NCBI GenBank assembly: GCA_038496445.1
Contig: JALMLS010000585.1
Coordinates: 124,001-188,000, forward strand
DNA: 64,000 nucleotides
From: Trichosphaerium sp. ATCC 40318
Lineage: Eukaryota > Discosea > Flabellinia > Trichosidae
Direction of reading: 5' to 3'
A program made the position numbers and the translations under genes. Below, piece after piece: positions 26,336-37,473 of the stretch. The notes under the pieces were generated by a model that ran no database searches, was not told the origin of the DNA, and saw only the letters and a list, made by a program, of their open reading frames with translations. The stretch's first letter is position 1, and each line of letters starts with the position of its first letter.

Positions 26336-29191
26336 TTAGACGTTTAATACTTTTACAACCAACGTACAGTCACATTTTCGCTTGTCTTCTTTGGATAGCT
26401 TTCCTGTGTAGGCAAAACGATTTACTAGTGTTGGTAATACTGTAGTAAAAGAAACATTAGAAAAAAAGTTGCAAAAAAAATGATACCATTTAATTGTTTG
26501 ATCGTGTTCCAATGACAGCTTTCTTTACTTATTATTTCTCCATCAGACATCTTTTTGGTAGAAGGTTCATCACTGAAGATGTCCAAGAATAACGGACGCT
26601 GTTTGCAACACTTACAGTTAAGGAGAAGAGAGAGGTTATTTTCTAGACGTTTGATAGTTCTAAAAACCACAACCGGCTGATTACCATAATAAAGAAAGCC
26701 ATGAACATACCACCTTGACACAATGCCAAGTTGTCGGCTGCCTATGATACAATGTTAATAGAATGGAAACCTATGTCACGTTCTTACAACCAAGTGTATT
26801 ATAGGCAACATCAGCCTGATGTTTTAATAAAGTGCAAGGAGTTATAAAAAAAGTGCAGCCTTTATCTTCACTGTCATTTTCTCGCTGTAACTGTAGTGAC
26901 TTTTTAATAAGCTCTTTAACTCTATCTTGAGATATTTCAGTTGCAGTAGAATATACAACTGCCCACTCGCCTGAAAAATATCTGCAAATAAAATTAATGT
27001 AACATAACTGAAAAGAATCTTGACGTACTCTTTGGCAACACATTCTTTTTTAACCACCACTTTTAAACCTACTCCTGTATGTCCTTGAAAGGTTTTTTGA
27101 TAAGAAGCAATCAAACCCATTTCATACAAACTTGAAGAGATATTAAAACAACTTTGTGATTATTAATAAAAACGCACCCAGGTAGATTGTAAATTAAAAG
27201 AGTTCCAGGGTGTATAATTGTTTCTTTATCGTCGTCTTGTGGTAGTTTATACGGAGAGGATAAAAGGAAATGGTTGTTGGCTTTGTATCGTTGATTGCTT
27301 GGACACACAAATAAAGAGTGTTTCATTAATGTGTGCGTGGCATAAGATTTTGAAGATAATCCTACCAAACGCTTTTGTTTTGTGATAGCAAGATCAGTTA
27401 TTTTGGGCAGTTTTCGAATAAACTGTCTGACTATCAAAGAAAAATAACGAACTCCTTTAGGGACCATAACTTCAACAGAATGTCGCACAACTCCTGGACC
27501 AAATCCGTCACCATCATCTTGTACACCAGTTGCCAACTCAATGTTGCTTAAAGCCCACACAAAATTAGTCCCGCTGACTTTAAGCTTTCCACCATCTAAA
27601 TAAATACATTAATCTCTTATAAAATAGGTTGTATTTGACGTGCTTGTTTGTATGATGATGTTTTTGATAGGTTTTTTTCCTCCGTCCTTCAAAGCAAAGC
27701 CAAAACACGTTATACCAGTGCGGCTATGTAATTGTCCTTTGTCTCCATCTGTGTGCATTCTTAGGCCTGATTTACCCGTAGGCCACTCCTATAAATAGTT
27801 ATATTTAACCGTTGTACACGATATACGTTAAACCCACCTTTAACTCTATAACCATGTCTGCTATTTCACTTTCATTTAGTGCCTTTGCGTTGGTTGTAAT
27901 TTTGTGATGGGCATCTATAATAGGCAGCAATTGATCCCACTTAGCTTTATCCAGTTGAATGGGTATTTTAATCTCAGAGTTTCCACAAAACTTATCTTTA
28001 TGGTTTGTGTCAATCACGATACCAACCAAGTAAGTTACTTACCGGAATATGGTGTCACACAAACCACTTTACCATAATTTTGAGTTTTATATCTTCTCAT
28101 AATGTTTGCTTCCCACAAATCACCGGGCTTAGACCAAAACTAACAAAGTAAAAATGTTGGTTCTGACGATGGTTACGTACAGTGTGTTTGAGATCATTTT
28201 TTGACTTCTCAGCAAACTTTCTGCACACAATAAGCAATTCATCCGGCAAAGTGTATGTTGTAAGCCACAATTTTGACACAGATCCTTGCCAATCGATATT
28301 CAGCTTTGTAGAATTGGAAACATTTGTGACTACAACATCTTCAGTGTCTTCATCAGTTTTTTTATTATTGTCTTGTAGAATAAATTAGAAGACAAACATT
28401 TTATATTTGTTCAACTCGTACCTTTTTTAAAGTGGTTTACAGTAGGCATTTCATCGCATTTAAGGTAATTAAAGGCCATGACTACATCTTGTGGCATAAT
28501 ACTTGGTTGTAAAGTGCCATAAGGAACAACAGAACGCCTTTTTTTCGCTGTTGCAACAATAAGTTGTTGGTTGTTGATGTTAATGTACCTTGTTGTCTTT
28601 TTTTTCGTACTTTCAAAGCCATACGTACCAAGGCAGCACTAGATATATTATGCTTCTCTCCTTTACGTTTTATCTGTATTGGAAAAAAATGAGAAATGTC
28701 TAATACTAAGAAACCGTACCTTATTAAGCTCTTTGTATGTGTTTGCCGTTGGAGATCTTACATTTGCTGGCAAAACGCTTTGCACTATCCACTTTGTATG
28801 TGTCTTAGACATTAGCGTCGCATGTAAATTACATTCTTTAGCCCACGGCTCCTCCAATATTGTTCCTCCTCCATTTTCCACTGTAAGTTCTAACAGACTT
28901 TTGAGACCAATAACAGCGTCTTTTATCTTCTCTCTTTGCAGCTTAAGTTCATCGTGTTCATTTGCATTTGGTGTCTAGGAGAGTAATTAAGATTTGAGCG
29001 TTACACAATGAAACAATTGTACCTTACAGCTTATGTCATTCACATGGCATGTTACCTTCAAGTCCTGTATACGTGGTTTTTTTGACGTTGCTTTGGAGGA
29101 GTTGGATAAACTTCGCTTTCTACGCTGTGGTTTAGTCACAATAAAAAAAACCCTCTGTATACCTCTTAGATGTATTTCGTGCGGACAACAT
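26336..29191 (-). CDS. Large transposon protein of unknown function
   Basis: Spliced exons end at TAA 26336, 100 bp before the transposase start. The chain has a basic N-terminus (RRKRSLSNSSKATSKKPR), a charged helix, a region WLTTYTLPDELLIVCRKFAE, a segment GLRMHTDGDKGQLHSRTGIT, then FVWALSNIELATGVQDDGDG followed by FGPG, and a Cys-rich C-terminus (NCKCCKQRP). I do not recognise any domain. One intron (27643-27596) appears to use a GC donor (GCACGT). The 5' exon is uncertain: an ATG at 29191 does not join the basic exon in phase. Conservation among related transposons would show whether it is part of the transposition machinery. Confidence 0.6.
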
Positions 29192-29939
29192 AAGCTAAGC
29201 GTTGTTACCTACTCAGCTGTTAAGTCTAAATAAAGCAAATTTAAAAACGCGCGGCAATGCAGGAAAAATCAAAAAAAACCAAATAATTTGAAAAAAAAAT
29301 ATCAGAGATAACGCGAATGGCTAAAATCTCTTTTTTTTAGGTGGAGTGTACATTTAAGTACTTTTTGGAACTATTCAAAAAAAAAAAAATAATATTGGGA
29401 GAGTTTTTGCGCTAAGGCCTCGCAATGGTCCTGACTACGCGCAAAAACCACATTGGCGCCAAGTCACTTGCGGGCAAAATTGAACAAAAACCTCCAGTTG
29501 GAGGAAAATTGCACACACAAAAAAACTCTTAGAACTTGAGTTAAAAGGCCTACATAACCATAATGCGTACCTTTACCTTCTTTGGTTTATAATTTACCGA
29601 GTAACGCTAATGAGATTTTAGATGGTATTCATCAAATAAAACTGGTTGCACGTACCTCAAGCTGTGTTCAGCTGTATTTGCGTTAAGGAAGATTTTCTAC
29701 CACTTTCTTAACGCAACTAAAGGATCCCCAAAGGTACGCTATCACGTTATTAAGTACTTGGGATATTATACGCCCGCGCTACGGAATAATCAGTAAATAT
29801 ATATATTTTAACGAAATGTCTTTAAAACTAACGCTAAACTACCTTACGTACGTGCAGGGCTATTTTACACAGGTGCGCAACTCTAAAGCGTGTCTGGACA
29901 AATAATTATAACTTACGCTCATTAGGTAACGTCGTCAAG
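29192..29939. other. Intergenic part of the transposon
   Basis: About 750 bp between the leftward gene and the captured fragments. It contains GC-richer patches near 29400-29510 and no supportable frame. It probably includes the promoter of the leftward gene or genes. Confidence 0.4.
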
Positions 29940-31273
29940 TGGTTAAGCCCAATATTTCCCCACGTTCTGGTTCTCCAAGAAGCAAACTATCGCAGTCACC
30001 ACGAAAGAAGCACTATTCAGCAACTAGGTGAACTGTACAGGTGCAGATATTCGTTTGAAGCGTCCAAACGGTTCGGGCGCGTCGGGTCCCCTGACATCGT
30101 CACAGTGCGTTAAAAGCGATAGTAAGCCAACTATCAATAGCTTACAAATTTAGGCATGCAAGCGCAGAAGTTCAAAATGGCAGGTGCTCTACAATTGACA
30201 ATGGAAGCTTGGGTACGCATATTTACACTTGCTGATAAAGCCGTGTGGCGTATAGTGTAGTTAATCTACTATTTGCTTCCTGCTTTCCAATTGATCGCCA
30301 CATTCTCACTGTACTTCTACTTAGACTCTACCAATGCGTGTGAGATATTTGGCGACTAGTAATTCAAACAAAACACCAACACGGCCAGAAGACTTTACAG
30401 AAGTACTCAAGCGCACTTATGGCGCTTCTACACACGGAAAAAGCAGCGATATAAAAAACAAAGAAAAGTATGCAGTAAAACGCTCTCGAAGAGATCCTCT
30501 AGGCAAGGCATTGGCATGGCAAGGTACTGTCGAGTGTAATTGTATTTTATCACGCTAAAAAACCGCTGTTACACTCAGCGTAGTGAAATTAATGCTTACA
30601 GCAATCGTTTTGCACGTTTGTCATACTGACAATAGCTAAACCGCTCTAGGTACTGACACGACAATCCTTGTTGGCTCTCCTCACCTTCAATTCCTGATAC
30701 CAGATGATGTATTGCTACCAAAGTCACTAGATCGCTTTGGAAAGTTTGTATTCAAGGTAACTACCGAATTCGAGAAAAAAACCCCTTTACACTACGCATT
30801 TTTTTGTACTATTTATTATTACTGTGATACTAGTTACTGCGTAGAACGCAATTTTTGGAATAGCATGCACAATTTTTTTTATGTCTGCGTTACTTGCTGG
30901 TGGTGATTTACGAGCATAATAATCCAGATTCAACAGTTTTTTTTTTAAAACCTCATCATTGGTCATCGTCTTTTTGTAAATTTCCATTTAACTTGTGCAC
31001 AGCGATACTGGACCGAACCTGAACGCTAGCTTACCTAATCTACCTGTTGGTACTCGTGCATCTCAGTCATTACCAAAGAAGAGCAAGAGAAACAGCTTGC
31101 GCAAGCGTCGATTTACTAAACGGAGTCTTCATGGCATTTTTAAAGATGTATGCTTTATCTTATTGTGTTTGAAAAGTATTTTTATCGAGTATTAATAGGG
31201 TCCTCCATCACCTCACACTGATATTAAATTCGCAAGGTGTAGGATAAACGAGATTATTGTACGTTTTGACCAA
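29940..31273 (+). pseudogene. Captured fragment of the ROCO gene N-terminal exons
   Basis: Block 1 (29940-30220) corresponds to 15507-15227, and block 2 (30792-31273) to 15237-14550, both inverted. Recognisable peptides include RPNGSGASGPLTSSQCVKSD and SKRNSLRKRRFTKRSLHGIF. A single G is missing in the copy (AGGTGAAC against AGGGTGAAC), which shifts the frame. Between the blocks, 30221-30791 is unrelated and contains two exon-like stretches with donor sites, one encoding a basic peptide at 30334-30525 and one near 30650-30755 (GSPHLQFLIPDDVLLPKSLD). Copying of introns shows DNA-level capture. Confidence 0.85.
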
Positions 31274-31450
31274 ATATCTTTCTTAGTAGACATTGACTGA
31301 TATTGGTCCAAATCGTATGGCAGTGTATGCAAAGCTATTTACTCACCAGTTCCATTTGGTATGTCTGTTCATCCGTCAAAAGAGAAATTTCACTTTTTTT
31401 TGCATTTTTTTTTTGATTTGGTTTCCTCGTTTGCTTACGTCTTTCCAACA

Positions 31451-32370
31451 CCAGTGCTGAGCAGATTTCTATCTCTCTTGATGGTAAACAGTTTGCATTG
31501 ACCGTTGAGGATGCTTCTTCAAGTGCTCAAGCTTGGACAACTGGTTGGGATATCTACACTGTAAACGTTGGCGATAATGGTCCTGAAGATCCAATATTAA
31601 TTGCAGGGTATTTACTAATACTTGTAGCTGTTTTTTCTAACGTGCTTCTTCCCTAAGATACACCTCTGCAAGAACACAAAACCCTGCATACGCTCCATCT
31701 TCAAAGTGGCTTGCTTACGGGTTTATCAACGATGGGTTTTTTGTTTCTCTAAGAATGAAGTCTTGGCCTTACACTCATTTTTAGTGCTATGATAAGACCC
31801 GGTTATGAAGCTGATCAACTCTATGTTGTTCTATATGATGAAGTAAAGAACGTTACTTCAATGCTACCTCTGGTAATAGTGTTTGAAAAAAAAACCGTTT
31901 TTAACAGCAAACGTTATTTGTTCTGTAGTTCGTCCTCACTCGGAGTATATGGGCGTCTCCAAAGAAGTATTCCACTTGAAGACCTATATTGATAAATGCA
32001 TTCACAAGATTAAGACAAGTATATAACAATGGGAAACACCTATGCTCGTAGTTCAAGGTGGACATGATTTCAGAGTACACCAATCATAAAGCAAACAAAA
32101 AAACCCCCAAACTAACGCTTTTGATAATAGGTACACATAGGTCAAGGTATTGGTACAGTTACAGCTTTACAATGTCAAGGTATGAATCAAAACTTTTGTT
32201 CCTCAAGGTAAGTATAGTCCCTTACATAACATGTGAATACACGTGTTGTTCAACAGCGTTCTTACTCTTTTTGTTAAGATAGGAAGTCATTGGGTTTTGC
32301 AACTGTATAACGGTATTGAATGGTACTTTGAAGTTCTTGCTAGGAAGACAAGTACACCTCAAGTACTACA
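31451..32370 (+). pseudogene. Captured fragments of an S9 dipeptidyl-peptidase gene
   Basis: Exon-like pieces match the prolyl-oligopeptidase family in order. The propeller parts are EQISISLDGKQFALTVEDAS and WLAY...RPGYEADQLYVVLYDE. The catalytic-domain parts are WETPMLVVQGGHDFRV (catalytic Asp region), GTVTALQCQG and GSHWVLQLYNGIEWYFEVLA (catalytic His region). Short introns separate the pieces. The segment with the GxSxG nucleophile is missing, and stops interrupt the frame (for example after HDFRVHQS), so no active enzyme can be made. A complete host copy should exist elsewhere in the genome. Confidence 0.75.
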
Positions 32371-32849
32371 TACAGTAGGCGTATTTTCGTTCATGCATTA
32401 TGCTTACAGCTTGAAATTTTTCTGGTAAGCCTTAAACAGCGTATATACGCCATAATAATACTATAAAAGGTCACCAGTGGTAGGTTCCGTATACTTTGAA
32501 TCATTTGGTACGTTTTCAGTAAAAAAAACCCTATGTGGCGTTTGGCACTTCTAACAGTGTACCTTCAAGGCCGATGTAAATCATGGGTCGTACCTTTAGG
32601 TTTTTTTGTGGCATTTTTAATGAGGTACCTCTGTTTTTTTGCTGTACAAAGTTTCAACATCACTACCTTTGCTTTAGTACTGTGGTACTGTTTTGAATAC
32701 TCTGGTATGTGAGTATTGTTAACCTTTTAATTTAGTTGAAGAAAACGGCCCTGCACCTACAGAAGCGGTACGGATCTCTTTCAATGGGTTATATCCACTA
32801 GCTTGAGAAGTTCCGAATTATTAATGTGTGTCTCTCTTTTTTTTTTTCG

Positions 32850-33340
32850 TGTAAAGGTTTGGCGTAGATTGTACTTTGCAGTATTGAGTGGTAACGTTGA
32901 ATCAGTTAAAGTGGTTTTATTGCAAGGTGTTGATATCAATGGCAAGATAAGGATGTATGTAGCTTCAACAGTGATGAGAAATCGCACCAATTACTTTTTT
33001 ACTTTTTTGGTTTGGTTCTTTGTAATAATTTTTGCTAACGGTTGATAATGTAGGGTGACTGTATTGTGCACTTGGTGTGTCAAAAGCAACATTTGGTGCG
33101 AATTACTACTTGTAATTTTTGAGATTATTCAAGCTGTAGATACCATTACAGCGTTTACACACTTGAGTTTATAGTACTGACAACTTACCCCTCTGTTTAG
33201 ATTATAGTCAATGAATTACTAGTGTATGGTGCTACAGATGTTCTCGATAATACGGTAAGCGTAGATTAAGATAGTGTAGACGCATAGTGCTTATTTTTGG
33301 TTTAGGGCATGTCGTCATTGCACGTTGCTACCTCATGAGA
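32850..33340 (+). pseudogene. Captured ankyrin-repeat exons
   Basis: Two exon-like pieces read as ankyrin repeats: LYFAVLSGNVESVKVVLLQG followed by VDINGK (about 32870-32945), and VNELLVYGATDVLDNT joined over a short intron to GMSSLHVA (about 33205-33335). Stops and an untraceable intervening stretch mean they do not form a gene. They are not obvious copies of the ankyrin repeats in the ROCO gene here. Confidence 0.5.
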
Positions 33341-33649
33341 GACCTGCACCTCCACCAGCGTGTGCTTCCTCAGCTGACGACTAGAAGAAGCAAAACATGT
33401 TCCCAAAGTAGAAGCAAACTCCTGTAGTTGATAGCGGTTTTCAACTGCAAAGAGCATCGACGCCTCCACCAAAGCCTAGTCAAAGCGTACATAGATATAC
33501 CTATTAAGAAGGGTGTTCGTAGAGATGTACCATTACATCACAAGCATGACGTGTTCATACTACATCTTCTTGTACGTATCAATTTCACTTCATGATTATG
33601 AACTCACTTTTAAAATACAGCAAGCGGTTTACCAGCATTACCAGTTTTG

Positions 33650-34590
33650 TAGAACGTCATGGCTCCAACCACAAAAGCGCCAACTACAGAAACTCCAACT
33701 ATGAAGGCTCCTACCTCTGTAGCACCTACTACAGAGGCACCAACAACAGAGGTCCTACCACTGTAACGCCTACTACAAATGCACCAACTACAGAAGCTCC
33801 AACAACAGATGCACCTACTACTGAAGCACCAACCACAAACGCTCCACAACAGATGCTTCAACCACAGATGCGCCAACTACTGAAGCGCCAACGATTGAGG
33901 CACCTACTACTGAGGCACCTACCACTGAGGCTCTTACAACTGTAGCACCTACTACTGAAGCGCCTACTATGGAGGTTCTCACGACCGAGGCTCCAACTAC
34001 AGGAGCTCCTACGACTGAAGCTCCTACCACAGATGCGCCAACAACTGAGGCTCCTACCACTGTAACGCCTATTACAAATGCACCAACTACAAATGCTCCA
34101 ACAACAGAAGCCCCAACAACTGAAGCACTACAACTGTAGCGCCAACAACTGGTACTTTGTATTTTACTTTTTAAAGCAACTAACTTTCTTTGTAGATGCA
34201 CCAACTACAGAGCTCCAACAACAGATGCACCTACTACTGAAGCACCAACAACTGAAGCTCCTACCACTGAAGCTCCGACAACTACAACACCAACTACAGA
34301 GGTCCAACCACACAGAAGCTCTGACGACTACGACACCAACTACAGAGGCTCCTACAACGAAAGCGCCAACTACTGAAGCCCAAGTACTTACGCTCCATCT
34401 ACTGCTCCAACAACAGAGGCTCCAACTACTGCGCTTACTACTGAGGCACCAACAACTGAACTCCAACTACAGATGCGCCTACAACCAAAGCTCCAATGAC
34501 AGAAGCACCAACTACAAAGGCTCCAACCACAGAAGCGCCAACTACAGAGGCTCCTACGACTGATGCTCCAACAACAGACTACACCAAGTG
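33650..34590 (+). repeat. Mucin-like Thr/Pro/Ala repeat tract
   Basis: About 0.9 kb of degenerate 12-bp repeats encoding (A-P-T-T)-(E/D/N) units, for example APTTEAPTTDAPTTEAP. Frame changes between units (33592, then 34078) show it is no longer one reading frame, and an intron-like gap lies near 34155-34195. The minus-strand frames reading VVGASVVGA are mirror images of the repeat. Similar PTEAP stalks occur in the host surface protein at 16780-18512, a plausible type of source. Confidence 0.8.
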
Positions 34591-34705
34591 ATCGCTGCCT
34601 TTTACTCGTGGAAATTCTGCTTTGTTTTCTCTGGTGACTTACTTTATTTTTTTTACTCATTGCTACTCTTTACTGACATTGTGTCCTAACATCTGCTTGT
34701 TTTAG

Positions 34706-34922
34706 GTTGGAACCTTGTGCTGGCGGTGCTGTATACTTACTTGCACTCACAGATTTAATTTTCATGGTAGAAGGTACACGTGGTTTATAAAAAACTGAAC
34801 AACATTTCTTGATTTATGTGACAGTTTTTCTTACTCTGGTGTTTTTTCTAGATACATCATACATGTTCATCACAGGGCCAGAGGTTGTAAACACCAACAT
34901 TGCACCGCTGTCTTGTCAATAA
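34706..34922 (+). pseudogene. Captured fragment of propionyl-CoA carboxylase beta
   Basis: Two exons joined over a GTACAC-TTCTAG intron read LEPCAGGAVYLLALTDLIFM, then VEDTSYMFITGPEVV, then an unrelated end and TAA. This is the conserved core around CAGGAVYSPALTD...DTSYLFITGP of biotin-dependent carboxylase beta subunits. The SP before ALTD is LL here and the rest of the protein is missing, so it is a relic. The enzyme is mitochondrial, so this is clearly host rather than transposon sequence. Confidence 0.85.
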
Positions 34923-35043
34923 ATAACATTACAAAAAACTCGTTGTTTTTAACTCTTTTGACTGTGAGTTTTTAGTTTTCACTGTTTACCATCAGAAACA
35001 CCCGCTTTAGGTATGTATTGTTGTTTTAAAGTCTTTTAAGTCT

Positions 35044-35285
35044 TTTAACTTATTATTTTATTGTTTTTACTTATAATCGCCCAAATAACAATAAACCTAG
35101 GTATCCGCTCAGTTTTATAGCGCTTTAAGCCGTTTAGGCCATTTAACTCTTTATTTTAGGTATTTTACTTGTAAACGCCCAAACAACAACAATTCTAGGT
35201 ACATGCTCAGTTTTATAGTGTTTTAAGCCATTCAAGACATTTAACTCTTTATTTTAGATTATTGGCTTGTAGAACGTCAAAAATG
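35044..35285. repeat. 98-bp tandem repeat, about 2.5 copies
   Basis: Units begin at the TTTAACT at 35044, 35142 and 35240. Each contains CGCCCAAA-AACAA, CTAGGTA, CTCAGTTTTATAG and TTTTAAGCC-like segments. The third unit is cut short by the start of the gene at 35283. It may act as promoter or spacer for that gene. Confidence 0.8.
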
Positions 35286-37182
35286 AATAGAAAAATGCAA
35301 GCAATAGTGCTCGCAGCAGGTACATATTACATAATAACTTGTAATGACATTTGTCATTAACACATTTTATAGCTTCTACAAATGAAATTGAACCTTTCAC
35401 ACGCTCTGATTTGAGGCATCACAGTACTGTTTTGTGTAATTACTTTGGCAAGCACTTGCAGACTGTGACTAGCATCAATTCTGGCTTCATTCACGTTCAT
35501 GTCATATCTACGGGACAATTCCGTCAAAAGTACTTTAGCAATTTTGGTGTGGTTTTCACTGTTAACATCTTCTAGTACTTATGAAGATGCTCTACCTATT
35601 GATAATCCTATAGATGCACTACTGCAGTTTCATAAATCTCGTGATGCTGTGTGTACTGTTGCTGGAAGAGAAATTCGTGGTTCAAGAAAAATATATTCTG
35701 ACTTTTATCAATTTAGCAATGACAAACACTCACGTGTTGTTGATGCTGTTGTCATGGATGCTGAACTTACTTTACCTGAAATAGTACGGTTTTTTTTGTT
35801 TGTAAGCCACCATATCAACTTATAAATGTAGATGACGAGAAGTAAAATTGTGAGAATAGTAATTCTTAAAGTCAATCTTACTGAATCATGGTGTCTTTTT
35901 GATCTTTTGTCACAAACACCATTATATCCTCCACCTCTCAGTGCGTGTATGTGTATCAGTTAATAGTTTAATGAATCAATAGGTTTGTGGTATACTATTG
36001 GCAAGGTAATAGAGAAGGCAGCTATGTCAAAACATGGTAGTTCAATGTACGTTATTGATAAATATAAATACAAACTATCACCTTTTGTGTTACTAACACT
36101 TGTATAGAGATGATGCCCAAAAGAAACTATTGACTACAATTGTAACTGAGCCTTATCAACCAAAATTGTTGATGATTCCTGGCGAGATCTTCGAGAAGAT
36201 TCGTGGTTTTTGTGACATTGAATTTGATCATTGTTTTTCATTGGTGTGTTCATATTTTTTGGCTCCATTGTTTATTAAACACCACGGCTGTTGGGTCAAA
36301 CATGGAGTGTGGATAAAAAATAATGAGGAAAAAACCAAAGAAATACGAGCTATCTTTGACTATGGACGGTGTATCAAAGTATTATTGAACGTAAGAGTTG
36401 GTGTAAAGTTATACAAGTACGAAATTTTTGTTTGTGGTTTTACAGTTTAACAATTACTTGCTTTATATAGAGATGTCTTTCACTTCAGTGTAGAAGGTCA
36501 GTTTTTGAAAGGAACAAGAAAAATAGTCACTGAAGATAAAGAAGAAGTTGTCACTGTCAGATTTACTACCAACGCTGCCACTTACGAGATTGAAAATTCT
36601 TTTTATTTTCAAGATACACTTTATACTTCTAAAACAACCTATGCTTTGGCCAACAAAAAATTGTTGTTAGTTTCTGTAACAGCTATTGTTGGCTACAAAC
36701 TCTTTCCAGTGATGGCCATTGACTTTCAAGATGAAGATCACCTTGAGTTTTACGACAAGAAAACAAAAGATATTTTATTTGAAATATCCAATGAGCAGCT
36801 TTTTGATTATGTGGATAACACTAAAGAAGGTACCAAGATAACTACATTAACCATTTGTCTTTAATTTTATTGTTTAGATCTCAATATGGATGAATTTGGT
36901 TGTCAGCAGCTTTGTACTGTTTGTGAGCTTCACCAAGCCACTCATCAGTTGTGGCCTTTTGTTTACGAATGGCTCAAATACAAAATAGATATGTTAATAC
37001 CCGATTGGTACTATCCAAATGTCCTTTACTGTCAGCCGCGCATCCATACTATGGCAGCACTGACAACTTTTGAACCTTTATTTGCTGTATCTAACTTTAC
37101 TGAATGGAATGAAGCGATGGATAGGTTCATACTAGTGGCATTAAGCTATGAACATCACATACGTTGTCATGTGTTTCAATAA
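35283..37182 (+). CDS. Transposon protein of unknown function next to the right end
   Basis: ATG 35283 (MNRKMQAIVLAAASTNEIEP) with six introns I could splice in phase (GTACAT, GTACTT, GTACGG, GTATGT, GTACGT, GTAAGA/GTACCA donors), ending at TAA 37182. The protein has DALLQFHKSRDAVCTVAGRE, KLLMIPGEIFEKIRGFCDIE, a beta-rich centre and a C-terminal part with CQQLCTVCELHQATHQLWPF. I recognise no family. It is the only non-fragment gene on the plus strand of the element and lies 100 bp from the right subterminal array. It could be a second transposition protein (TnpA-like, binding the TATACCA motif) or unrelated cargo. Confidence 0.65.
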
Positions 37183-37289
37183 ATGCAATTCACGCTACTT
37201 CATGTAATTGTTTTTTTTTTATTTACATACTACAGTAAAGACCAAACACGACACAGTCATTGTAAAATATTTGACATCATAAAAATCCA

Positions 37290-37473
37290 TGAATATAGAT
37301 ACAGTATAAAACATGGTATATTAAGTCTTATACCATATGTCTAAAAATCACGGTACTATACCATAATTTGCAGTATAATTTTATGGTATAATTTGTGATT
37401 ATACCAAGGTAGTACCATAAACCACAATTATACTGCAAAATATGGTATTATACCATGATAATTTTCAGACCTG
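37290..37473. repeat. Right subterminal array and terminal repeat
   Basis: A shorter version of the left array: ATACCATAA/TTATGGTAT motifs in both orientations, ending in TTTTCAGACCTG. The arm is about 180 bp, against 640 bp on the left. Confidence 0.85.

Larger units (their letters stand above)
19749..37473 (-). mobile_element. 17.7-kb CACTA/Tnp2-like DNA transposon carrying host-gene fragments
   Basis: Termini are CAGGTCTAAAA at 19749 and the inverted CAGGTCTGAAAA at 37473, flanked by TA on both sides (19747-19748 and 37474-37475). Both ends carry dense direct and inverted TATACCA/TGGTATA motifs, as CACTA elements carry subterminal transposase-binding repeats. It holds a Tnp2-like transposase (22693-26235) and genes at 20420-22627, 26336-29191 (all minus) and 35283-37182 (plus). 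A block of host-gene fragments lies between them. Excision with one TA restores a normal 67-nt host intron. The orientation given is that of the transposase. CACTA (EnSpm/CMC) assignment rests on transposase motifs, a 2-bp duplication and subterminal repeats; KDZ or Plavaka families are alternatives. Confidence 0.85.

Noticed and set aside
26336-29191. Dioxygenase (TET/JBP) cargo, as in fungal KDZ transposons
   Set aside because: An H-x-D occurs (MHTDGD), but the rest of the metal-binding and cofactor pattern is not visible.
33610-34660. Minus-strand frames reading VVGASVVGA or SWSLCCWS
   Set aside because: Reverse complements of the Thr/Pro repeat tract.
35044-35285. 98-bp repeat as an LTR or minisatellite-derived transposon
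   Set aside because: Tandem and local only, with no terminal features or target duplication.
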